64,000 nt of DNA from Anaerolineaceae bacterium (GTDB taxonomy: Bacteria > Chloroflexota > Anaerolineae > Anaerolineales > Anaerolineaceae), in assembly GCA_030653365.1 (NCBI GenBank), contig JAURZL010000014.1:62001-126000 (forward strand), read 5' to 3'. The stretch's first letter is position 1. Every line of letters begins with the position of its first letter. The translations under genes were made by a program, and so were the position numbers. Shown one piece after another: positions 57,214 through 64,000 of the stretch. The notes under the pieces are model-generated. The model was not told the origin of the DNA. It did no database searches and saw nothing but the letters and a program-made list of their open reading frames with translations.

Positions 57214-57732
57214 ATGATCAATGAGAATCAAAATGCATTGTCTACCGGTTTTACTATCAAACTAACTTTGTTAGCCTGGTTGTCCATGATCGGGTTTGAT
57301 TTTTTCTTACACGCAGGCGTGCTTGCTCCGCTTTATGCTGTGGAAAGCCCTTTTTTATTGCCACCAGAACGGGCATTTGCATTAATTCCAATCGGCTACT
57401 TATCTTTCCTCGGTTTAGCAATCTTGTTGGTTTGGCTCATGATAAAATTCAACATCCGCGAGTGGAAAAAAGGTGCTTTATTTGGGTTGCAGCTAGGATT
57501 TCTTGCCTGGGGTTCGTTGGTTCTCGGTTTGTATTCCATCGCAACCGCTTCACCGGTCTTGTTATTGGGGTGGTTTCTGGGACAGACAATAGAATTGGGA
57601 ATAGCCGGTGCAGTAACTGGGCATGGATTAGCAACCCGAAAGTTAAAAGGCTTAGTGATTAAGGTTGTTTTATTTGTGATACTAGCAATTCTGGCTGGGA
57701 TTGTCTGGCAAAATGTAGTGAATGCAATGTGA
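57214..57732 (+). CDS. Small integral membrane protein
   Basis: A 172-aa protein started at the ATG at 57214 (an in-frame TTG at 57208 is an alternative). It has four or five hydrophobic helices, among them LLAWLSMIGFDFFLHAGVL, SYLGLAILLVWLMI-like and VIKVVLFVILAILAGIVW. No motif points to a function. It may be a small carrier-like or DUF-type membrane protein. Confidence 0.65.
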   Translation: MINENQNALSTGFTIKLTLLAWLSMIGFDFFLHAGVLAPLYAVESPFLLPPERAFALIPIGYLSFLGLAILLVWLMIKFNIREWKKGALFGLQLGFLAWGSLVLGLYSIATASPVLLLGWFLGQTIELGIAGAVTGHGLATRKLKGLVIKVVLFVILAILAGIVWQNVVNAM

Positions 57733-57795
57733 AACAGAACTGTGAAATGCACCTGGTTAAATAAACTTATATTTAGTAGGAATCCTCACGCCTGC

Positions 57796-57801
57796 TATAA
57801 T
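57796..57801 (+). promoter_or_regulatory. -10 element of the hydantoinase operon
   Basis: A perfect TATAAT ends 8 nt before the hyuA start codon, with a weak -35 (TTAGTA, 57773-57778) at 17 bp. No ribosome binding site fits in the gap, so the transcript is probably leaderless. Confidence 0.55.
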
Positions 57802-57809
57802 AAATCTCA

Positions 57810-59819
57810 ATGGATAACAATTCCAAGTTACGCATCGGTATTGATATTGGCGGCACTTTCACTGATTTTGTCGTGTACGATCCCCTCAGTAAACAAATCA
57901 ATACGTTCAAGCTGCTTTCCACCCCTGCCAATCCCGCTCTGGCCGTGTTGGCAGGTTTAAATCAAATATTTTCGGATCGGTCTGACAAGCGGGCCACCAT
58001 CGTGCATGGATCCACCGTCGCTACCAACGCTCTACTCGAGTACAAAGGAGCACGCACAGCGCTGGTCAGCACAGAAGGTTTCAAAGATATCCTCCAGATT
58101 GGCCGTCAGAATCGTCCCTCCTTATACGACCTGGACGTAAGCTTGCCGGACCCATTGGTCTCTGAAGATCTGCGTTTTGAAGTGCCCGAACGCGTCCTGC
58201 ACACCGGTGAGGTTCTGAAAGATCTTGATTCTGCCCAGGTACAGGCGTTAACCACAATAATTCAGGAGTGTGGAGCGGAAGCTGTGGCTATCTGTCTATT
58301 ATTTTCATTCCTGCACCCAGAGCATGAAAACATGATCGCCCATAGCCTACGTGCCGCTGGATTCTTTGTCTCAGTCTCCTCCGAGATTATGCCCGAATTC
58401 CGAGAGTATGAGCGTTGCAGCACGACTGTTGTGAACGCATATGTATCTCCAATACTGGGAAAATACCTGACCTATCTGGAAGGTGCGCTCGAGCCAGGCA
58501 TGCATTTAAGTGTGATGCAATCCAATGGTGGCGCTATTCAACCGGAAGAGGCACGCCAGGCGGGTGTACGCTGCATCCTTTCCGGACCGGCGGGAGGTGT
58601 GGTCGGCTGTGAATATATTGGCAGATCCTTAATTTCCAAGGAACCTTTACGCCTGATTGGTTTTGACATGGGTGGTACCTCCACCGATGTGTCATTAATT
58701 GATGGAAGCCGGCAAATCACCACCGAGGCGATGGTCAGTGGTCACCCCATTCATTTGCCGATGCTGAATATCCACACGATCGGGGCGGGTGGAGGATCGA
58801 TTGCACGGGTGGACGCTGGGGGAGCGCTGCGTGTCGGGCCAGAAAGTACCGGTGCAGATCCAGGTCCGGCATGTTATGGCAAAGGGGAAATCGCTACCAT
58901 TACCGATGCTAACGTTGTATTGGGTCGACTGGCTCCGGAGTTATTCCTGGGTGGAAAGATTCACCTGGATGCACAGCGTGCATGGAGAGCGGTTGAAAGC
59001 GTCGGAAAAGAACTGAATATGGAAACCACACGGGTTGCAATGGGCATCATCCAGGTTGCCAACGCACACATGGAACGCGCACTGCGTGTCATTTCTGTGG
59101 AACGTGGTTGGGATCCCCGCACTTTTACCCTGCTTTCATTTGGTGGTGCTGGCGGATTGCACGCCGCAGACCTGGCACGTGGATTGGGTATTCCAAAAGT
59201 CCTCATACCACCCCTGGCGTCAACCCTCTCCGCTTACGGCATGCTGGCTGCGGATGTGATCAAAGACTATTCTCAGACGGTGATGCTGCCTGGAGACACA
59301 CGAATAATGAAATTATCTGCGCTGTTAGCAACCATGGCTCATCGTGGTTCCACCGAAGTGCTGGCCGAGGGGCTCGCCATGCAGGATATCCAGCTGGAAC
59401 GAAGCCTTGATATGCGCTACCACGGTCAGTCTTATGAGTTGAACATTCCGTTTACCTCCTCATTCCTGGCTGCTTTTCATCAGGAACATCAAGCGTCCTA
59501 TGGATATGCTAAACCAGATGCAAAAATTGAAATTGTTAACCTGCGTGTACGGGCGATTGGCAAAAGCACACCGCCTCCTTTTAACGTTAAACCCCTAGGA
59601 GATTCCAATCCTGAAAAAGCATTCCTGGAAACCCGTCCGGTTGTTTATGATCATGACGTAGTTCCCACACCTTTTTACAAGGCAGACTCTCTGGTTCCAG
59701 GCAACCGCTTGAAGGGACCCGCTGTGGTGGTGCGATCGGATACTACCATATTGTTGAACCCATCCGATCAGGCATCCGTGGATGGATTGGATAATATCAT
59801 CATCGAGGTTGGACAATGA
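57810..59819 (+). CDS. hyuA: Hydantoinase/oxoprolinase subunit A
   Basis: A 669-aa ATP-dependent hydrolase subunit of the N-methylhydantoinase/5-oxoprolinase/acetone carboxylase family. The N-terminus has GIDIGGTFTDFVVYDP, the actin-like phosphate-binding loop. Internal motifs are HGSTVATNALLE, SGPAGGVVGCEYIG, GFDMGGTSTDVSLI and GAGGGSIARVD. The length is normal. The stop overlaps hyuB by 4 nt. The substrate (5-oxoproline, hydantoin or related) cannot be read from the sequence. Confidence 0.9.
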   Translation: MDNNSKLRIGIDIGGTFTDFVVYDPLSKQINTFKLLSTPANPALAVLAGLNQIFSDRSDKRATIVHGSTVATNALLEYKGARTALVSTEGFKDILQIGRQNRPSLYDLDVSLPDPLVSEDLRFEVPERVLHTGEVLKDLDSAQVQALTTIIQECGAEAVAICLLFSFLHPEHENMIAHSLRAAGFFVSVSSEIMPEFREYERCSTTVVNAYVSPILGKYLTYLEGALEPGMHLSVMQSNGGAIQPEEARQAGVRCILSGPAGGVVGCEYIGRSLISKEPLRLIGFDMGGTSTDVSLIDGSRQITTEAMVSGHPIHLPMLNIHTIGAGGGSIARVDAGGALRVGPESTGADPGPACYGKGEIATITDANVVLGRLAPELFLGGKIHLDAQRAWRAVESVGKELNMETTRVAMGIIQVANAHMERALRVISVERGWDPRTFTLLSFGGAGGLHAADLARGLGIPKVLIPPLASTLSAYGMLAADVIKDYSQTVMLPGDTRIMKLSALLATMAHRGSTEVLAEGLAMQDIQLERSLDMRYHGQSYELNIPFTSSFLAAFHQEHQASYGYAKPDAKIEIVNLRVRAIGKSTPPPFNVKPLGDSNPEKAFLETRPVVYDHDVVPTPFYKADSLVPGNRLKGPAVVVRSDTTILLNPSDQASVDGLDNIIIEVGQ

Positions 59820-61408
59820 CATACGATCCGATTCGACTGGAAATCTTTAAACATTTATTTGCCTCGATTGCTGAAGAGATGGGCACCGTATTGCGTAAGT
59901 CCAGTTATTCGCCCAATATTAAGGAAAGAAGGGATTACTCCTGCGCGGTATTCAACACCCAGGCACAGATGATCGCCCAGGCGGCTCACATCCCGGTGCA
60001 CCTGGGATCTATGCCGCTCTCTGTCCAGGCAGCCATCGACCATTACACAGGCGATCTTCATCCCGGCGATGCGATTATTTTGAATGATCCCTTTCGTGGG
60101 GGTACTCATCTGCCCGACATTACGATCGTCTCCCCCGTCTTCACCCAAATGAATGAAGAACCTTTGTTGATCGGATTTGTGGCTTCCCGTGCACATCACG
60201 CCGATGTGGGTGGTATGACACCCGGTTCCATGCCAGTCGGCCGCGAACTGTTTCAGGAGGGTTTGATCATCCCACCCGTTAAGCTGGTGCGTACCGGATC
60301 AACCGATCAGGCAATCCTTGATCTGATTCTGGCAAATGTACGCACGCCAGATGAACGTCTTGGGGATCTGATGGCACAATTAGCAGCCAACCATCGCGGG
60401 ACTGATCGATTGATTGATATGGTCAGCCGTTATGGTAACGAGGAAATTCAAACAGCCATGCTGGAACTGCTCTCGTATACCGAGAGAATGACGCGTAAAT
60501 TGATTACCTCTTTGCCCGACGGCACTTTCACATTCAAAGATTATCTGGATAATGACGGAATCTCCAATCTACCTGTCCCCATTTGCGTGTCAATAACGAT
60601 TCTGGGAGACCATGCGTATGTGGATTTTTCTGGATCGGCTCCCCAACAACAGGGCAATATCAACGCTGTGTACGCCATCACACTTTCAGCGGTCTATTAT
60701 GTTTTTCGCTGCCTGCTAGGGCTGGACGTGCCCAATAATTCCGGTTGTCTGGCGCCGGTGGAGGTAATTGCCCCCGTAGGCAGTGTGGTTAACGCCCTTC
60801 CGCCCGCAGCAGTGGCAGGGGGAAACGTGGAAACCTCTCAGCGCATCGTGGATGTTCTCCTAGGTGCATTGGCGCAAGCCTGTCCCGAGAGAATTCCGGC
60901 TGCCAGTCAGGGTACCATGAACAATATCACCATCGGCGGTCCGTTGCTGGCAGGCAAGGGTTCCTTTACTTATTATGAAACTCTGGCAGGGGGAACAGGT
61001 GCAACGTGTGATAATAATGGAGCATCCGCAGTTCACTCGCATATGACCAATACGCTCAACACCCCGGTGGAAGCACTGGAATATGCCTACCCCATGCGGG
61101 TGCTTTGCTACGAAGTCCGGCGTGGATCCGGTGGATTGGGTCGCAAGCATGGTGGCGATGGACTGCGTCGTGATCTCCAGGTGCTGGTCAACTGCCAGGC
61201 AACATTACTGACTGAACGACGTATTCACCAACCGTACGGGTTGAATGGTGGCGAACCTGGCCAAAGCGGTGTAAATAGTCTATTGCGGGGAGAAAGCCAG
61301 ATCTCATTGGCTGGAAAAGGCACCGTGGAATTACAGTCTGAAGATATCATCAGCATTCAGACCCCGGGAGGCGGAGGGTATGGGGAGAGGCACAAGCCTG
61401 AAGCCTGA
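59816..61408 (+). CDS. hyuB: Hydantoinase/oxoprolinase subunit B
   Basis: A 530-aa partner of HyuA, starting at the ATG overlapping its stop (ATGA). Family motifs are RKSSYSPNIKERRDYSCAVF, then GDAIILNDPFRGGTHLPDIT, HHADVGGMTPGSMP and TPGGGGYGE at the C-terminus. Length is normal. Together the two subunits hydrolyse a cyclic amide with ATP use. Confidence 0.92.
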   Translation: MTYDPIRLEIFKHLFASIAEEMGTVLRKSSYSPNIKERRDYSCAVFNTQAQMIAQAAHIPVHLGSMPLSVQAAIDHYTGDLHPGDAIILNDPFRGGTHLPDITIVSPVFTQMNEEPLLIGFVASRAHHADVGGMTPGSMPVGRELFQEGLIIPPVKLVRTGSTDQAILDLILANVRTPDERLGDLMAQLAANHRGTDRLIDMVSRYGNEEIQTAMLELLSYTERMTRKLITSLPDGTFTFKDYLDNDGISNLPVPICVSITILGDHAYVDFSGSAPQQQGNINAVYAITLSAVYYVFRCLLGLDVPNNSGCLAPVEVIAPVGSVVNALPPAAVAGGNVETSQRIVDVLLGALAQACPERIPAASQGTMNNITIGGPLLAGKGSFTYYETLAGGTGATCDNNGASAVHSHMTNTLNTPVEALEYAYPMRVLCYEVRRGSGGLGRKHGGDGLRRDLQVLVNCQATLLTERRIHQPYGLNGGEPGQSGVNSLLRGESQISLAGKGTVELQSEDIISIQTPGGGGYGERHKPEA

Positions 61409-61526
61409 AGGCTAAGGGGAAAGAGCAGTTGAGCTGTAATTTTCAGACATGATTTTAGGACTAGTCACTTTGAACCTTGAGCGTTGAGCTTTTAGCTTTA
61501 TACTTTTATTATTCAAAGAATCATGC

Positions 61527-61532
61527 TATTCT
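61527..61532 (+). promoter_or_regulatory. Extended -10 element of the FG-GAP gene
   Basis: TGCTATTCT gives an extended -10 box ending 6 nt before the ATG; no ribosome binding site is present, so the transcript is probably leaderless. Confidence 0.4.
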
Positions 61533-61538
61533 GTTTTC

Positions 61539-63164
61539 ATGTTTTATTTAAAACCTATCCTTTCGCTCCTGTTTTTTGCCAGCCTGATCCTGCAACCTGC
61601 TGCTGCTCCGCAAGCTGCGATCGCTGCTCCGGTGCTGAAATGGCAATATGGCGGATGCTTTCCCTCGTGGTGTGAGACTGGCTGGTATAGTTCCCCGGCT
61701 GTGCTAGACCTGAACAGCGACGGCGACGTGGAGGTGATCGGCGGACTGTATTCACTCTTTATGCTGGATGGTGCCACGGGCACCGAAATTACCCGTATTG
61801 ATCCCAGTGGCAGCCGAGTCTGGGGTGACATTGCAGTAGCGGATATTGATAACGACGGCGACCTGGAGGTAGTCAGTGTACACAGCACCAACATACACGT
61901 CTGGGATCACAATCTCACCCCGGTATGGAGTCGTCAACCGGTGGATGGGTATGAATTACGCTCCCTGGCTCTTTACGACCTCGACTACAATGGCGACCTT
62001 GAAATCATGGTAGCTTCCACGCGTAGCTTTGATCAGTGGTTTGTCTACGAACATAATGGCAATCTGCGAGCCGGGGATTGGCCGCAACACAGTCCCGATT
62101 CTGATACGAATGGTTATGCCTCGGGGTGCTTTAATCAGAATATTGCCGCTGGCGATATGAATAACGACGGTCTGGTTGAAATCATTGGCAGCAATGACAC
62201 CCACTATACCGCTGCATTCTACCCCAATGGCAGTCAGGTGCCTGCCCACTCGATCTACGGTACCCTGCCGGGCGGACTGGCGAAACCCTGGAGCCGGGTC
62301 GGCATGCATGTATCTCACTTAGTTGACTTACGCGGGTATGCAACTTGCGGTACTGACCACCGCCCAAATTTTGCTCATTCCCCACCCACACTCTCTGACC
62401 TGGATAATGATGGAATGCTTGAGCTGGTGATTGTCGGCAATGTTTACAATTGCGGGACGAGCCCCTATACCGATTTATATGAGATGCCCTTTATCTTCAA
62501 ACAGGACCGCACACGTTGGTCAAACCCCAGCTACAATTGGACCGACATTCCAGTCCCGGATGGATCCGCATCTCCACGCAGTGAAGATTATACCGTCATC
62601 GAAAGCAGTCATCCTGTTCCGGTGGTGGCCGACCTGGATGGCGATGGCATCAAAGAAATCCTATATCCTTCCTATGACGGTCGTATGCATGCGTATTGGC
62701 TGGATAAAACGGAACATGGTAACTGGCCATTTTCCGTGACCAAAAGTACTGAACCTTTTCTGCGCTTCGCTTCCCCACCGGTTATCGCCGATCTGGATAA
62801 CAATGGCCAGGCGGAAGTGATCTTCGCTTCCTGGGTTCAAAAAGGCACCTCCCAGACTGGGTATCTACACATTCTCGATTATCTGGGTAACCCAATTCAT
62901 GAAATTCAACTACCGGCTGCTTTTGGTTCGTCCACCTGGAATGGTGTGCTGGCTTCTCCAACGCTGGCAAATATTGATAGCGACCCCGACCTGGAGGTAG
63001 TGTTGACCAGCGCTCATTCCGGATTTCTGGCTTATGATCTGCCCGGCACAGCCAATGCGCGCGTTCTGTGGGCTACTGGCCGGGGGAATTTTTTGAGGTC
63101 AGGTTCCCCGATTATTCAGGTGGTATATGATCATTTTCACTATCTGCCATTGATTGAAAAATAG
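61539..63164 (+). CDS. Secreted FG-GAP/VCBS-type beta-propeller protein
   Basis: A 541-aa protein with a signal peptide (ILSLLFFASLILQPAAAPQA). It has eight repeats each ending in a calcium-binding loop such as DLNSDGDVEV, DIDNDGDLEV, DMNNDGLVEI, DLDNDGMLEL and DLDGDGIKEI. These are FG-GAP/VCBS blades, as in integrin-like and surface adhesin propellers. The last residues are FHYLPLIEK, the tail shared with three other secreted proteins in the window. The role is unknown. Confidence 0.85.
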   Translation: MFYLKPILSLLFFASLILQPAAAPQAAIAAPVLKWQYGGCFPSWCETGWYSSPAVLDLNSDGDVEVIGGLYSLFMLDGATGTEITRIDPSGSRVWGDIAVADIDNDGDLEVVSVHSTNIHVWDHNLTPVWSRQPVDGYELRSLALYDLDYNGDLEIMVASTRSFDQWFVYEHNGNLRAGDWPQHSPDSDTNGYASGCFNQNIAAGDMNNDGLVEIIGSNDTHYTAAFYPNGSQVPAHSIYGTLPGGLAKPWSRVGMHVSHLVDLRGYATCGTDHRPNFAHSPPTLSDLDNDGMLELVIVGNVYNCGTSPYTDLYEMPFIFKQDRTRWSNPSYNWTDIPVPDGSASPRSEDYTVIESSHPVPVVADLDGDGIKEILYPSYDGRMHAYWLDKTEHGNWPFSVTKSTEPFLRFASPPVIADLDNNGQAEVIFASWVQKGTSQTGYLHILDYLGNPIHEIQLPAAFGSSTWNGVLASPTLANIDSDPDLEVVLTSAHSGFLAYDLPGTANARVLWATGRGNFLRSGSPIIQVVYDHFHYLPLIEK

Positions 63165-63245
63165 GGAAGATAATTAGCTGATTGTCCGTCTGGCAAACAT
63201 GGAGAAAAGTGACAACATTGTACCGGGCCTTTCTGATGATTAAAT

Positions 63246-63276
63246 AAAAACAGGTGGGGTAAGCCACCTGTTTTTT
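63246..63276. terminator. Bidirectional intrinsic terminator
   Basis: AAACAGGTGG pairs with CCACCTGTTT around a 6-nt loop, with A- and T-runs on both sides. It separates the converging FG-GAP gene and the His/Arg-rich gene. Confidence 0.85.
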
Positions 63277-63277
63277 A

Positions 63278-63688
63278 TTACTCAAACTGTTTACGCAGTC
63301 GATGATTAATTCTGTGTAAGCGTTTCTTTAGTCGGAAGATACGCATTTCCAACATCCATTTTTCATGCATCAGATCACGCGGAGCTGTGAAGGGTTCCGG
63401 GTGCATGAAGAATCGGTATCGATTCTGTTCACCGATATCCCTGCTTGGCTGTGAAACGTGCTGGGATGGTCTCGCTCTGTGACGAAATCCTCTCCCCGGT
63501 ATACATTCCTCTGTATGCATTGGATGGCGACGTCCTCTTTGGTGAGAATCTTCCTGTGGAATGAGTTCCTCAACAGTGTTCATGCTGTGCCGATGTCGTC
63601 TTTCCCGGTGGGAAAATTCCTCACGGCTGCATGGTTCTGTGCGTCCCCGTAAATTACGGTTATGTATTCTATTTTTTGATCTTTCCAT
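63278..63688 (-). CDS. His/Arg-rich repeat protein behind PadR
   Basis: A 136-aa basic protein started at the ATG at 63688. Three 20-residue units are visible: SREEFSHRERRHRHSMNTVE, ELIPQEDSHQRGRRHPMHTE and ECIPGRGFRHRARPSQHVSQ. The C-terminal helix (LMHEKWMLEMRIFRLKKRLHRINHRL) resembles a coiled coil. No family is recognised. AAAGGA, inside the end of the preceding 34-codon gene, is a possible ribosome binding site, so the gene may be translationally coupled to it. The high His/Arg content may bind metal or nucleic acid, which is inference only. Confidence 0.55.
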   Translation of the reverse strand: MERSKNRIHNRNLRGRTEPCSREEFSHRERRHRHSMNTVEELIPQEDSHQRGRRHPMHTEECIPGRGFRHRARPSQHVSQPSRDIGEQNRYRFFMHPEPFTAPRDLMHEKWMLEMRIFRLKKRLHRINHRLRKQFE

Positions 63689-63696
63689 TCTCAATT

Positions 63697-63801
63697 TTAT
63701 TTTTCCTTTATTACTATCTTTCTCACGACTTGATCACCCTTATGGGTCTCGCTTTTGCTGGTAATATGGTCGTTCATATTACCTAATTCGATGGTAAACA
63801 T
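63697..63801 (-). CDS. 34-aa small protein in the PadR operon
   Basis: A 34-codon gene starting with MFTIELGNMNDHI and ending VVRKIVIKEK. A strong AAGGAGG ribosome binding site lies eight bases upstream of the ATG. It sits 24 nt after the PadR stop and 8 nt before the next ATG. The strong site and tight packing argue that it is translated. No homologue is known to me. Confidence 0.5.
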   Translation of the reverse strand: MFTIELGNMNDHITSKSETHKGDQVVRKIVIKEK

Positions 63802-63825
63802 CGCTGTCCCTCCTTATTCAATTAA

Positions 63826-64000
63826 TTAATTCTTGAGCATCTCCTGGATGCTATCCTGTGCCTTGACCAATTCTTCCCGCCATGTCAACAAAGCTGCTTC
63901 ACCGATGCGGGTAAGGTTATAAAGTCTACGCGGTGGACCCTGGTTGTTATCAGTATCCCATTCGGAATGGATCCATTCAAGTTCTTCCATTTGACGCAGG
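63826..64000 (-). CDS. PadR-family transcriptional regulator, C-terminal part
   Basis: The gene runs off the right edge, leaving 57 codons. They read LRQMEEL, then EWIHSEWDTDNNQGPPRRLY and NLTRIGEAALLTWREEL, the wing of the winged helix and the start of the dimerisation helix of PadR proteins. It probably regulates itself and the two genes behind it. Confidence 0.88.
   Translation of the reverse strand, partial: LRQMEELEWIHSEWDTDNNQGPPRRLYNLTRIGEAALLTWREELVKAQDSIQEMLKN

Overview
The window looks like a chromosomal segment of a Chloroflexota bacterium, most likely class Anaerolineae. This is an inference from content: repeated-membrane-unit (DUF5671-like) proteins, MalT-like LuxR regulators, long secreted repeat proteins ending in a short Tyr-Leu-Pro-Leu-Ile type tail, and an anaerobic selenocysteine formate dehydrogenase. 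No rRNA, tRNA, CRISPR array, prophage or intact insertion sequence was seen.

Layout. 1-9.5 kb: end of an aspartokinase gene overlapping threonine synthase, a guanidinium-type SMR exporter behind an FAD protein, a thioredoxin-type arsenate reductase, a membrane diguanylate cyclase with PAS domains, and two membrane proteins closed by a bidirectional terminator. 9.6-15.3 kb (minus): a large secreted M23-type multidomain protein, DNA polymerase III delta (holA) and a DUF6391-like protein. 15.4-25.6 kb: an internally deleted methyltransferase, another methyltransferase, a three-gene ABC exporter, a GNAT enzyme between two palindromic repeats, an epimerase, a P-loop kinase, two HAD phosphatases and a TetR/ferredoxin-nitroreductase pair. 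25.9-41.2 kb is accessory: a lipoprotein whose 3' end and terminator reappear beyond a solitary PD-(D/E)XK nuclease and a DinB protein, an RCC1-repeat secreted protein, a coupled phospholipase D/transglutaminase pair, three DUF1059 copies of which two are broken, a long secreted repeat protein, a truncated flavin oxidoreductase and a xylose isomerase-like protein.

41.8-48.7 kb is the metabolic centrepiece: a formate dehydrogenase operon. The catalytic gene reads through an in-frame TGA (selenocysteine) followed by a SECIS-like hairpin. Next come a FdnH-type iron-sulfur subunit, a second Tat-exported iron-sulfur subunit, a HybB/NrfD-type membrane subunit and the maturation factor FdhE. The likely electron path is formate to FdnG, through two ferredoxin-like subunits, to quinone at the HybB-like protein.

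48.9-53.3 kb (minus): an ECF sigma factor, a small protein, an ABC ATPase fused to a cyclic-nucleotide-binding domain, and a two-unit FtsX permease. 53.5-56.3 kb: a MalT-like LuxR regulator. 56.6-63.2 kb: a DUF6855-like protein, a small membrane protein, hydantoinase/oxoprolinase A and B, and a secreted FG-GAP protein. The window ends in a PadR regulator gene with a 34-codon gene and a His/Arg-rich repeat gene behind it.

Cross-cutting signals: four secreted proteins share the same C-terminal tail, and at least four genes have a -10 box only 6-8 nt before the start codon with no ribosome binding site, implying leaderless messages. All family assignments come from reading the sequence and from memory; no database search was run.
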